From assembly GCF_040448675.1 (NCBI RefSeq), contig NZ_CP159289.1, positions 3,765,001-3,829,000 of the forward strand: a stretch of DNA of 64,000 nt. Direction: 5' to 3'. The notes beneath the pieces were generated by a model. It saw nothing but the letters and a program-made list of their open reading frames with translations, did no database searches and was not told the origin of the DNA. Below are positions 1-9,398 of the stretch, piece after piece; position 1 is the first letter of the stretch, and every line of letters starts with the position of its first letter. Source of the stretch: Dyadobacter sp. 676. GTDB lineage: Bacteria; Bacteroidota; Bacteroidia; Cytophagales; Spirosomataceae. A program made the position numbers and the translations under genes.

Positions 1-945
<945 letters not shown>

Positions 946-1083
946 CACATTTAATCTTTATCTTCATCTCTTCTACTTCCAATATGACATGAAATTCAAT
1001 GTTGAATGTCTGAATCAGTGAATATCTTTTATTCAATCATTCAAAATTCGATCATTCAATCATTGAAATACTCAAAGAGCTTG

Positions 1084-1192
1084 TTGGTGACTATTGGCCG
1101 GGTGTTCACCTCTTCCCATCCCGAACAGAGAAGTTAAGCCCCGTACCGCCGATGATACTTGGTTCAAACCTGGTAAAGTAGGTAGTCGCCAC
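1084..1192 (+). rRNA. rrf: 5S ribosomal RNA
   Basis: A ~109-base 5S rRNA follows the 23S by about 140 bases, in normal operon order. The terminal helix pairs 1085-1092 (TGGTGACT) with 1184-1191 (AGTCGCCA). The internal conserved stretch CCGAACAGAGAAGTTAAGCC lies at 1121-1140 and the GATGATACT segment at 1151-1159. No tRNA lies between the 23S and the 5S, or after the 5S. Confidence 0.95.
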
Positions 1193-1205
1193 AATTATTT
1201 ACAAA

Positions 1206-1229
1206 AGCCTCACAGAAGTGAGGCTTTTT
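1206..1229 (+). terminator. rRNA operon terminator
   Basis: Perfect 8-bp stem (AGCCTCAC, 1206-1213, with GTGAGGCT, 1218-1225), a four-base AGAA loop and a T run at 1225-1229, just 14 bases after the 5S rRNA. The next ~230 bases to the end of the LacI-type gene show nothing recognisable. Confidence 0.9.
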
Positions 1230-1460
1230 GCATTGTATGCATTTGATTACCTCAGACCCTCCCCAATACAGAACGTAAGCCGGAGCGTCCGGCCTGGCCG
1301 CCAAATTCTTCTCCCCATATAAAAGCTTGCTCAAAATGGATACTTTTGGCGTTTACCGGCCTTGTCTAAGCGGAGTGCGAGGTCCTCGTAGCTAACAAGC
1401 CATTCATCTTGGGAAGGCTTTTTCGTGTGATAGGCTTGCGCCTCCCTGCTCGGATGCGGG

Positions 1461-2474
1461 CTAAGAACCTCTCATTGTAGATTCCCTTACGATTAACTCA
1501 GTGGGTAAGGAAATTGCCTGGACTGGGTAATTCTGCTTTTGAATATGTTTTATCAATACTTCGCAGCTTTTGCGCCCGATCTCATAAGCAGGCTCTGCGA
1601 TAGTGGATAGCGATGGCGAGATGATCCTGGAAGCCGGATCATTAGTGAAGCCGATGACACCAACCTCCTTGCCGACTTCGATATTATGTTCCCTGAGCCA
1701 GAGAATAGCTCCAATTGCCTTTCGGTCGTTGACAGAGAAGATGGCATCGGGCGTCTCCGCGCCCGAAAATAAGACATTCATATCATGGCGACCGTTCTCA
1801 TCGCTGAACCCCGAATGGATAATTCCGAAAGATTCAAGACTATGCTTCTTTAAGGTGTCCAGATAACCCTGCATGCGCTGTTGCGTGAGATTCAGGCCGG
1901 GGGGACCGGCAAGATGGGCAATCCGCGTATATCCTTGTGAAATAAGATGTTCGGTGGCGGTACACGCACCCGTGTAATCGTCCTGCACTACAACAGAGGT
2001 TTTAACAGATTCCGGCACGCGGTCGAAGAAGACCAGCGGCATATCGGCTTCGATGAGCTCTTCAAAATGGCTTAAATCGGTAGTTTCACAGGTAATGCAG
2101 GCAAGCAGGCCGTCCACACTGCTCAAAGACAACTCCCGCACGACTTTGGTTTCCCAGTAAGCTGCGTCGTTGGTCAGATAGAGCATTACCTGATAGTTTT
2201 GCTCCAAAGCATATTCCTGAATACCTGTGATTACGGTCGAAAAATAGTAGTTTGTGATCGCCGGTATAATCACCGCTATTTTATGTGTACCGCTTTTGAC
2301 CAGTCCGGTCGCATTAAAATTAGGACGGTAATTCATTTTCGAGGCCGTATCGAGGACGAGCTGCCTTGTCTCAGCGCTTACATCGTAGGTATCTCTCAGC
2401 GCCCGCGAAACGGTAGCCACCGAGATGCCAAGCGCTTTGGCGATATCCTTAATCGTCGTTACTCTTTTCGTCAT
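1461..2474 (-). CDS. LacI family transcriptional regulator
   Basis: A 337-residue sugar-responsive repressor of usual LacI/GalR length. The N-terminus (residues 6-55) is the LacI helix-turn-helix plus hinge, with TIKDIAKALGISVATVSRAL and NYRPN. Residues ~62-330 form the periplasmic-binding-protein-like effector domain. It is divergently transcribed from the GH109/NagB/acyltransferase genes, so I infer it controls that amino-sugar locus and probably itself. A near-palindrome with a central CG lies in the shared upstream region. The effector cannot be read from sequence; an amino sugar or its phosphate is the natural guess. Confidence 0.93.
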   Translation of the reverse strand: MTKRVTTIKDIAKALGISVATVSRALRDTYDVSAETRQLVLDTASKMNYRPNFNATGLVKSGTHKIAVIIPAITNYYFSTVITGIQEYALEQNYQVMLYLTNDAAYWETKVVRELSLSSVDGLLACITCETTDLSHFEELIEADMPLVFFDRVPESVKTSVVVQDDYTGACTATEHLISQGYTRIAHLAGPPGLNLTQQRMQGYLDTLKKHSLESFGIIHSGFSDENGRHDMNVLFSGAETPDAIFSVNDRKAIGAILWLREHNIEVGKEVGVIGFTNDPASRIISPSLSTIAEPAYEIGRKSCEVLIKHIQKQNYPVQAISLPTELIVRESTMRGS

Positions 2475-2516
2475 GAAATTCAGGCTACTCGCAGCATTGG
2501 AATGAAATTCCGGTTT

Positions 2517-2530
2517 CGATAACGTTCTCG
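2517..2530. promoter_or_regulatory. candidate LacI-type operator
   Basis: CGATAACGTTCTCG is an imperfect palindrome (CGATAA versus CGAGAA half-sites, 5 of 6 matching) around a central CG, the usual layout of LacI-family operators. It sits between the divergent regulator start (2474) and the GH109 start (2627). The assignment rests on position and symmetry only. Confidence 0.4.
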
Positions 2531-2626
2531 CTACTATTTAAAGCAAATATCTGGAATGCCGCTATAAAACATTGTAAAATTGTACGATTGCAAATGTTTT
2601 TTTGGATTTATACCAAATCAGAGCAA

Positions 2627-4030
2627 ATGAAAAAGCGGGATTTTTTGAAAATAGCCAGCCTGGGCTCATTAGGAATGGCTGGTGCCGGCTCAGGTGTAAT
2701 CGCATCGCCGGCGAATGCGCTCGTGCGTGACCGGAAGCAGCTCTTTAATATGAGCGGTTACGCCGCTCCCAAAATGGATGTTGTGCGTATGGGATATATC
2801 GGCATGGGTAACCGCGGCGGCGGGGCTATCAAGCGCATCGTACACCTGGCCAGCGTTCAAGTGAAAGGTGTGGCCGACATAGTTCCCGAGAAGGCCAATA
2901 AGGCCAAAAAGTTCCTGACTGACGCCGGACATACCCCTGACGCATATTCCGGCTCGCCCGATGCCTGGAAGAAGCTCTGCAAGCGGGACGATATCGACCT
3001 GATTTACATTTGCACGCCATGGAGCCTGCACACGCCAATGGCATTGTATGCGATGGAGCACGGCAAACATGTAGCAACCGAAATCCCCGCCGCGACAACC
3101 GTAGAAGATTGCTGGAAGCTGGTGGAAACTTCCGAACGCAACAAAAAGCATTGCATGATGCTTGAAAACTGCTGCTATGATTTTTTTGAACTGTTAACAT
3201 TAAATATGGCCCGGCAGGGCTATTTTGGCGAAATAGTCCATGTGGAAGGTGCTTATATCCACGACATTTTTGAATCACTGTTTGAAAAGGACAAACGTTT
3301 CGACCTCTGGCGACTGAAAGAAAACCAGCGTAACGGAAATTTGTATCCTACTCATGGATTAGGCCCCGTAGCGCAGGTCCTGGATATTAACCGCGGCGAT
3401 AAAATGGATTTTCTGACATCGGTCGCCAGCAACGATTTCATGCTGCAAGCCAGAGCGAACGAACTGGCGGCAAAAGATCCCGATTTTAAGAAATTCGCGG
3501 GCCAGTCTTATCGTGGTAATATGAACACCACGACCATTAAAACAAATAAGGGAAAAACAATCATGTTGCAGCATGATGTATCCTCTCCCCGCCCCTATTC
3601 GCGTCTGCATCTCATCAGCGGTACCAAAGGTGCGGCACAAAAATATCCTTTGCCCGAGGACGGGACTTCGGGCAGGATTTCGCATGGCCATGAATGGATC
3701 AAGCCTGACGAATTCAAAGCGCTTGAACAGAAGTATCAACCCGAAATCGTCAAAAAAGTGGGAGAGCTGGCCAAAAAAGTGGGAGGGCACGGAGGAATGG
3801 ACTTTCTGATGGACTGGCGGCTGATTGACTGCCTCCGCAACGGGTTACCGCTGGATCAGGACGTATATGACGCTGCGTCGTGGAGCGTAATAGCACCTTT
3901 GAGTGAATGGTCGGTTGCCAACAGATCCAATTCGATCGATATTCCTGACTTTACAAACGGGTCGTGGAAGAAGAACAAGCCTGTCGACATCGCATTGAAG
4001 GAGGGCGGCAATACTGAAGTAAAATCATAA
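2627..4030 (+). CDS. GH109-type Gfo/Idh/MocA family glycosidase (alpha-N-acetylgalactosaminidase-like), Tat-exported
   Basis: A 467-residue NAD-dependent oxidoreductase-fold protein that I recognise as GH109-like. Family segments include the nucleotide motif GYIGMGNRGGGAI, then TPWSLHTPMALYAMEHGKHV, ENCCYDFFELLTLNMARQG and GNLYPTHGLGPVAQVLDINR. GH109 enzymes hydrolyse terminal alpha-GalNAc by an NAD-dependent oxidation-elimination route. The N-terminus KKRDFLKIASLGSLGMAGAG is a Tat-like signal, though with KR where RR is usual. I start at ATG 2627 rather than the upstream TTG 2588, because the signal then begins MKKRDFLK. It lies four bases before the NagB-like gene, so they are likely co-transcribed. 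Confidence 0.88.
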   Translation: MKKRDFLKIASLGSLGMAGAGSGVIASPANALVRDRKQLFNMSGYAAPKMDVVRMGYIGMGNRGGGAIKRIVHLASVQVKGVADIVPEKANKAKKFLTDAGHTPDAYSGSPDAWKKLCKRDDIDLIYICTPWSLHTPMALYAMEHGKHVATEIPAATTVEDCWKLVETSERNKKHCMMLENCCYDFFELLTLNMARQGYFGEIVHVEGAYIHDIFESLFEKDKRFDLWRLKENQRNGNLYPTHGLGPVAQVLDINRGDKMDFLTSVASNDFMLQARANELAAKDPDFKKFAGQSYRGNMNTTTIKTNKGKTIMLQHDVSSPRPYSRLHLISGTKGAAQKYPLPEDGTSGRISHGHEWIKPDEFKALEQKYQPEIVKKVGELAKKVGGHGGMDFLMDWRLIDCLRNGLPLDQDVYDAASWSVIAPLSEWSVANRSNSIDIPDFTNGSWKKNKPVDIALKEGGNTEVKS

Positions 4031-4034
4031 AAAT

Positions 4035-4814
4035 ATGAAAATCACTATTTCGGAGACAAAGGAAGAACTGGGGCAATGTGCAGGTGCCTATGCGGCGGGC
4101 ATCATTAAAGATACAATCCGGCGGCAGGGGTATGCCAATGTAGTCCTTGCAACAGGTACCAGCCAGTTCGAAACGCTGAAACAACTTGTCAGCGAAAAGG
4201 AAATCGATTGGTCGAAGGTTACGATGTTTCATTTGGACGAATATATCGGTTTGCCCGTAACTCATCCGGCCAGCTTTCGGAAATATCTGCGGGAACGGTT
4301 CCTGTCGCAAGTTCCTCCATTAAAAGCGGTTTATCTGATCAATGGGGAAAACGACCTCGATAAAGAGCTGACCTATCTGTCGGGACACATCAGCGAACAT
4401 CCCATTGACGTCGCATTGGTAGGCATTGGCGAGAATGGACATCTGGCGTTTAATGATCCACCGGCAGATTTCCATACGGAAGCCCCTTACCTGGTCGTGA
4501 ATCTCGATGAGCCCTGCCGTCGCCAGCAGATGGGCGAGGGCTGGTTCGGGTCTTTGGACGAAGTGCCGTTGCAGGCAATCAGTATGTCGGTGCGGCAAAT
4601 CATGAAATCGCAACACATTGTGTGCTCGGTGCCTGACGAGCGAAAGGCGGTCGCTGTTAAAAACAGTTTGGAGAGCGAAGTAAGCAACATTTTCCCCGCA
4701 AGTATTTTGCAGTTGCATTCGCATTGCGCATTCTTTCTCGACCGGGAATCGGCCGGACTACTGACAGGCAAAGAGGCGGTCGACGGCGGGCGTGGCGTGG
4801 AAATGCCCAAATGA
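4035..4814 (+). CDS. glucosamine-6-phosphate deaminase/isomerase family protein (NagB-like)
   Basis: A 259-residue cytoplasmic amino-sugar-phosphate isomerase. It would convert an aminohexose 6-phosphate to a ketose 6-phosphate plus ammonia, feeding glycolysis. Family marks are FHLDEYIGL (Asp68, the proton-transfer Asp) and GIGENGHLAFNDPP (His136). Where E. coli NagB has GVDGH with Asp141, this protein has GENGH, so that position is Asn134. As I recall, AgaI-type galactosamine-6-phosphate deaminases also carry Asn there. With an alpha-GalNAcase-type gene directly upstream, a galactosamine-phosphate substrate is possible, so I leave the symbol blank. Confidence 0.85.
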   Translation: MKITISETKEELGQCAGAYAAGIIKDTIRRQGYANVVLATGTSQFETLKQLVSEKEIDWSKVTMFHLDEYIGLPVTHPASFRKYLRERFLSQVPPLKAVYLINGENDLDKELTYLSGHISEHPIDVALVGIGENGHLAFNDPPADFHTEAPYLVVNLDEPCRRQQMGEGWFGSLDEVPLQAISMSVRQIMKSQHIVCSVPDERKAVAVKNSLESEVSNIFPASILQLHSHCAFFLDRESAGLLTGKEAVDGGRGVEMPK

Positions 4815-4879
4815 TCTTTGCATTTTAGGGTAAAAGCGGTGGTCGAGTAACTTCTATTTCAAACAGTTATCCTAAACCT

Positions 4880-6022
4880 ATGGAAGCACCGTCTGCAATA
4901 TTTCAAAAGGAAGCAAAAGCGGGGCATGTACCCGGGCGGCTGGCGTCGATCGATGCTCTGCGGGGATTCGATATGCTGATGATTGCCGGCGGGGGGCAGT
5001 TCATTGCCACGCTGGGCGGAAAAACCGGCATTCCCCTGATTGATTCGGTAGCCGCACAGTTTGAGCACCCTGCGTGGAATGGCTTTACTTTCTATGATTT
5101 TATTTTCCCGTTGTTTCTCTTCCTGGCGGGAACGTCGCTGGCATTCAGCGTCACAGGTGCCCTCGCGAAGGGTGTTTCGCAAACGGTGATCAGGAACAAG
5201 GTTTTTAAAAGAATGCTGATCCTGATCGCACTGGGTATTCTCGATAAAAATGCACCGATGGATATTTTCGACCCCGCGCACATCCGCTACGGAAGCGTAC
5301 TCGGGCGCATCGGACTTGCTACATTCATTTCCGCGTTGCTGTACATGAAATTTAGTACAAACCGGCGGTTGTACATAGCCGCGGGTATCCTGGTGATGTA
5401 TTATCTGACGCTGATATTGGTACCTGTGCCGGGATTCGGTGCCGGAGATCTTTCTTTTGAGGGAAATCTGGTAGGCTGGATCGACCGGAATTTCATGCCC
5501 GGTATATTGAAACAAGGTACCTACGACGAGTTGGCATTGCTTACGCAGCTTCCGGCATTGTGCCTGACCATTTTCGGTACAGGCGCCGGGGATTTCCTGC
5601 TTGAACAAGACGCTGCCGGCCCGAAACTCCGTAAATTGTTTATTTTCGGGTTGGCGGGCATCGTCGCGGGATTAGCCTGGAATGCGGTTCTCCCGATCAA
5701 TAAACACCTTTGGTCGAGTTCCTTTATCATGCTTACCTCTGGAATGGCATTTGTAATGCTGGCAACCTTCTACTGGTTGATTGACGTGAAAGGTTACCGG
5801 AAATGGGCGTTTTTTTTCCGTGTTATCGGTTTAAACTCGCTGGTAATTTATCTGGCGGTTCGCTTTATAGACTTTAATGAGTCGTCCCGGCTGCTTTTCG
5901 GCGGTATTTACAAGCATGCCCCCGAAAATTGGCACGAGGTTTACAATGCGCTGGGTGGCTTCGTGCTCGTCTGGTTGTTCCTCTATTTTCTTTACCGCCA
6001 GAAAATATTCGTTAAAGTTTAG
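4880..6022 (+). CDS. DUF5009/HGSNAT-like membrane acyltransferase (NagX-type)
   Basis: A 380-residue polytopic inner-membrane protein related to heparan-alpha-glucosaminide N-acetyltransferase and bacterial NagX. The N-terminus carries the family opening RLASIDALRGFDMLMI. Around ten hydrophobic segments follow, for example near residues 75-95, 110-125, 150-185 and 245-375. Such proteins are thought to acetylate or transport amino sugars at the membrane. It follows the NagB-like gene by 65 bases on the same strand, so it fits an amino-sugar uptake operon. Substrate and direction of transfer are inferred from context. Confidence 0.82.
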   Translation: MEAPSAIFQKEAKAGHVPGRLASIDALRGFDMLMIAGGGQFIATLGGKTGIPLIDSVAAQFEHPAWNGFTFYDFIFPLFLFLAGTSLAFSVTGALAKGVSQTVIRNKVFKRMLILIALGILDKNAPMDIFDPAHIRYGSVLGRIGLATFISALLYMKFSTNRRLYIAAGILVMYYLTLILVPVPGFGAGDLSFEGNLVGWIDRNFMPGILKQGTYDELALLTQLPALCLTIFGTGAGDFLLEQDAAGPKLRKLFIFGLAGIVAGLAWNAVLPINKHLWSSSFIMLTSGMAFVMLATFYWLIDVKGYRKWAFFFRVIGLNSLVIYLAVRFIDFNESSRLLFGGIYKHAPENWHEVYNALGGFVLVWLFLYFLYRQKIFVKV

Positions 6023-6025
6023 GCT

Positions 6026-6133
6026 ATGAAAACCGTCGACGCAGACCGCAATGCGGAGGAATTATCCAGAAGAACATTTTTAAAAAACACGGCCGGTACT
6101 GTCGCATTTTCGTTAGCGGTAGCGCTTCCATAG
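6026..6133 (+). pseudogene. Tat signal peptide separated from the alpha/beta hydrolase by a frameshift
   Basis: ATG 6026 opens a 35-codon frame encoding SRRTFLKN followed by a hydrophobic stretch ending SLAVALP, a clear Tat signal peptide, then TAG at 6131-6133. From 6130 the next frame reads IGAAAPFFNADSNPIPS directly into the hydrolase beginning at 6181. One missing base near 6128-6130 therefore splits the signal from its enzyme. Restoring it gives 436 residues. Confidence 0.75.
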
Positions 6134-6180
6134 GCGCGGCCGCCCCGTTTTTTAATGCAGACAGCAATCCTATCCCTTCT

Positions 6181-7335
6181 ATGGCATCAGAAAAAAGCCT
6201 GATTGGCGCTTATGGGCCCTGGGCGGCCTCGTTACTCCCGTCCATGCCACCTCTTTCATTTCGTAATTCCAAATGGAGTAATGTCGACACCTGGCGAAAA
6301 GAGGCTCTTCAAAAAACAGCCGAATTGGTTTCGGCACCACCAAAGCCGCCGTTGCCGGAAGTTACTGTCCGAAAAAAGTATACTTACGATGGCCTTGAAA
6401 TAGAAGAGCTCGCCTGGCAGTTGCCCTACGGGCGCCCTACCGAAGCAGTTTTACTCAAACCGATCGGGGTTACCAAGCCGTTACCCGGTATTCTGGGCCT
6501 TCATGACCACGCGGCGATGAAGTATTTCGGCTTAAGAAAAATCGTCAAAACGTCGGACGACCAGCATCCGATATTGAAGGAGCACCAACGAACGGATTAC
6601 GGCGGGCGGGCCTGGGCGAACGAGATCGCAAAACTGGGTTATGCGGTGCTCGTGCACGATGCCTATGCATTCGGGAGCAGGAGGGTCTATTATGGGGACA
6701 CAAAAGGACTGAATTGGGGCTCGGTCAGCACGGAAGGAAAATCGGATGCCGATCCCGAGAAGGAAGACAATATCCGCGCCTACAACGAATGGTCGTCGGA
6801 GCATGAACATGTTATGTCCAAATCGCTTTTTTCGGCAGGTACGACATGGCCAGGCGTGTTTCTGACCGAAGATCAGGTTGCATTGGATATCCTGGCCAGC
6901 CGGAAAGAAGTAGATGCAAATCGTTTGGGTTGTGGCGGGCTTTCGGGAGGCGGCTTGCGGACAGTTTACCTCGGCGGCCTCGATCCTCGCATTAAATGTG
7001 CCGTGTGTGTCGGGTTTATGACTACCTGGAAGGATCTGATCTTAAATAAATCATTCAACCACACCTGGATGACTTATACGCCGCTGCTGCCCAAATACCT
7101 CGATTTTCCTGAGATCCTGGGTTTAAGAGCACCCTTGCCTACACTGGTTTTAAACAACAATCAGGACGAACTGTACACGCTTCCGGAAATGAAGAATGCG
7201 GACGTCATTCTAACCGAAGTATTCAAAAAAGCGGGTGCTTCCGACAAATACAAAGCCAGTTTTTACGATGGCCCGCACAAATTCGACGCAGATATGCAGC
7301 GAGAGGCGTTTGAATGGTTCAGGAAGTGGCTTTAA
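6181..7335 (+). CDS. alpha/beta hydrolase (dienelactone hydrolase/acetyl esterase-like), signal peptide frameshifted off
   Basis: The frame open from the first usable ATG encodes 384 residues of an alpha/beta hydrolase. It contains a nucleophile elbow GLSGGG (after NRLGCG), an acid region NNNQDELYT and a late His in YDGPHKFDADM, giving a plausible Ser-Asp-His triad. HDHAAMKYFG resembles the dienelactone-hydrolase/acetyl-xylan-esterase group common in carbohydrate loci. The original gene probably began at 6026 with a Tat signal. It follows the acyltransferase, so it may be a secreted esterase of the amino-sugar locus. Its last 17 bases overlap the convergent ispD. Confidence 0.78.
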   Translation: MASEKSLIGAYGPWAASLLPSMPPLSFRNSKWSNVDTWRKEALQKTAELVSAPPKPPLPEVTVRKKYTYDGLEIEELAWQLPYGRPTEAVLLKPIGVTKPLPGILGLHDHAAMKYFGLRKIVKTSDDQHPILKEHQRTDYGGRAWANEIAKLGYAVLVHDAYAFGSRRVYYGDTKGLNWGSVSTEGKSDADPEKEDNIRAYNEWSSEHEHVMSKSLFSAGTTWPGVFLTEDQVALDILASRKEVDANRLGCGGLSGGGLRTVYLGGLDPRIKCAVCVGFMTTWKDLILNKSFNHTWMTYTPLLPKYLDFPEILGLRAPLPTLVLNNNQDELYTLPEMKNADVILTEVFKKAGASDKYKASFYDGPHKFDADMQREAFEWFRKWL

Positions 7336-7999
7336 GGTAAATTTCAGCCCAGCGGAGATCTTCGGGCGTAGTGATCTTGATATTTTCATAGGCTCCGTCG
7401 ATCAGCCGGATGTTGTAACCCCAGGCTTCAAGCACGCTCGCGCAATCGGTGAACGATTCGTGGTAATCGGCGGTGAATGCGGCGCGCATCCAGGTAGAGC
7501 GGAATGTCTGAGGTGTCTGGATGAGCCTGAACAGCGTGCGGTCCATGGCTTTATTACCTTCGTTCTGGCCTACAATCCGGATCGAATCCTTCAAGGGCAC
7601 ACTCACCACCGCCGCACCGTGCAGCGCGGCTTTTTCAAAGCTATCGGCGATGATTTCGCGGGAGATCACCGGGCGCACGCCGTCGTGAACGGCAATCAGG
7701 CATTCTTTTATGCAGGTAATACTGTTTAACCCGTTTTTGACAGAATGGAAACGTGTTGCTCCGCCTGCTACCAGCTGATGGGCAATCTTGAAGTCATGTT
7801 TTTGACACAATTCTTCCCAAAAATCGAATTGTTCCGACGGCAGCACTACAATAATATGCAGACTTTCCGAGTAACCGGCAAACGCCCGGATGGTATGCAT
7901 GAGCACCGGCAGGCCGTTGACGGGCAGAAACTGCTTGGGAATGTCGCTTTTCATCCGGCTTCCGTTTCCGCCGGCCACAATGATCACATATTCTTGCAT
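7319..7999 (-). CDS. ispD: 2-C-methyl-D-erythritol 4-phosphate cytidylyltransferase
   Basis: IspD transfers CMP from CTP to methylerythritol 4-phosphate, the third step of the non-mevalonate isoprenoid pathway. The N-terminal nucleotide site YVIIVAGGNGSRMKSDIPKQ is diagnostic, and VHDGVRPVIS is the second conserved block. ATG 7999 gives 226 residues beginning MQEYVII, the normal family length. An upstream in-frame start at 8026 would add nine residues lacking family similarity. It lies downstream of queA in the same direction, but a terminator-like hairpin separates them. Confidence 0.95.
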   Translation of the reverse strand: MQEYVIIVAGGNGSRMKSDIPKQFLPVNGLPVLMHTIRAFAGYSESLHIIVVLPSEQFDFWEELCQKHDFKIAHQLVAGGATRFHSVKNGLNSITCIKECLIAVHDGVRPVISREIIADSFEKAALHGAAVVSVPLKDSIRIVGQNEGNKAMDRTLFRLIQTPQTFRSTWMRAAFTADYHESFTDCASVLEAWGYNIRLIDGAYENIKITTPEDLRWAEIYLKATS

Positions 8000-8015
8000 G
8001 GAATCGATTGAGAAC

Positions 8016-8064
8016 AAAAAGGCCATTTACGGCTCAGGACGAATGTCTCTGATCATAAATGGCC
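8016..8064 (-). terminator. terminator after queA
   Basis: Nine-base arms GGCCATTTA (8021-8029) and TAAATGGCC (8056-8064) flank a long loop. On the minus strand the stem is followed by five T (8016-8020). It is placed 20-70 bases after the queA stop and ends just before the ispD start, so ispD may have its own promoter or depend on read-through. Confidence 0.55.
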
Positions 8065-8085
8065 ATTGGATTTTCGGGTTGTATA

Positions 8086-9135
8086 TTAAATGATCAGCAT
8101 TGCGTCGCCATAAGTGAAAAATTTATATTTCTCCTTGATAGCGACGTCGTAAGCTTTCATTACCAGGTCAAACCCTCCGAAAGCACAAGCGGCCATCAAA
8201 AGGATCGATTCGGGCAATTGGAAATTCGATAGCAACGCATTCGCGATTTTAAAATCGTAGGGAGGGAACACAAACTTGTCCGTCCAGCCTTCGACAGGTT
8301 TCAGATGGCCGCTTGCGGATACCGACGATTCGATGGCCCGCAGCGACGTCGTGCCGACCGCACAAATGCGTTTTTTTGCATCGATCGCCTTGTTGACGAT
8401 ATCAGCAGTGCTTTGTGTAATGCGGTAGTTTTCCGAGTCGGTTTTGTGTTTGGTCAAATCTTCCACATCCACCGTGCGGAATGTGCCAAGCCCCACGTGC
8501 AGGGTAATGGGCGCGAAGCTTACCCCTTTAATTTCCAGTCGTTTCATGATCGCCTTCGTAAAGTGCATACCGGCCGTCGGGGCGGCTACGGCACCTACAT
8601 GCTCTGCAAAAATGGTCTGGAACCGTTCCCGGTCAGCGCTTTCGACCTTGCGGCGCGAGATAATTTCGGGAGGTAGCGGCGTTTCGCCCAGCTCGTCGAC
8701 CAGCTTCATGAACGCATCGTTATCGCCGTCGTACAGGAACCGGATGGTGCGGCCGCGGGAAGTGGTATTGTCGATTACCTCGGCTACCAGGTCGCTATCG
8801 CCGAAATAGAGCTTGTTACCTACGCGGATTTTACGAGCGGGGTCTACCAGGACATCCCAAAGGCGCATTTCACGGTTCAGTTCCCGTAGCAGGAATACTT
8901 CAATCTTCGCGCCGGTCTTTTCTTTCTGGCCATACAAACGGGCCGGAAATACTTTTGTATCGTTGATCGCCATTACATCGCCGTCGTCAAAGTAATTGAT
9001 TACGTCGGCGAATGTTTTATGTTCGATTTCTCCTGTTTTGCGGTGAACGACCATCAGGCGGGATTCTCCGCGGTCGGAAGGATGAAGTGCGATTAAACTC
9101 TGGGGAAGATCAAACTTAAATTCGGATAGCTTCAT
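8086..9135 (-). CDS. queA: S-adenosylmethionine:tRNA ribosyltransferase-isomerase
   Basis: QueA moves the ribosyl part of AdoMet onto 7-aminomethyl-7-deazaguanine in tRNA to make epoxyqueuosine. The protein starts [19 protein letters not shown] at ATG 9135 and is 349 residues, standard for the family. Further marks are [32 protein letters not shown] and the C-terminal YGDAMLI. The longer frame starting at 9216 adds 27 residues without family similarity. Confidence 0.95.
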   Translation of the reverse strand: MKLSEFKFDLPQSLIALHPSDRGESRLMVVHRKTGEIEHKTFADVINYFDDGDVMAINDTKVFPARLYGQKEKTGAKIEVFLLRELNREMRLWDVLVDPARKIRVGNKLYFGDSDLVAEVIDNTTSRGRTIRFLYDGDNDAFMKLVDELGETPLPPEIISRRKVESADRERFQTIFAEHVGAVAAPTAGMHFTKAIMKRLEIKGVSFAPITLHVGLGTFRTVDVEDLTKHKTDSENYRITQSTADIVNKAIDAKKRICAVGTTSLRAIESSVSASGHLKPVEGWTDKFVFPPYDFKIANALLSNFQLPESILLMAACAFGGFDLVMKAYDVAIKEKYKFFTYGDAMLII

Positions 9136-9398
9136 AGCTGGATATTCTGTGAATTCTTTGGTCGTAGATAATATCAGAAAAAGGGTAAATACCGCTTTTC
9201 TGACGGATTCCGGCACTTAATGCAACTGAATTATAGCAATTATTCACCAGAAAGCATTCTCTATTCAAAGAAATTTTGGTAGCGGGAATACTTGCGGCCG
9301 GTTTCAAATTGCCTGAAAATTTGTATAATCAGCCCTTATCTAAAATAAGACCGCAAAAGTAGGAATTTTTTTAAAAAATTTCAATAAATCACCCGGTT

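Noticed and set aside
4859..5608. 249-codon minus-strand open frame
   Set aside because: Antisense to the HGSNAT-like membrane gene, which has a clear family opening; the opposite translation is Gln/Arg-rich and unlike any protein.
9364..9381. A/T palindrome after accC as terminator
   Set aside because: The stem is only A-T pairs with no GC core; too weak to call.
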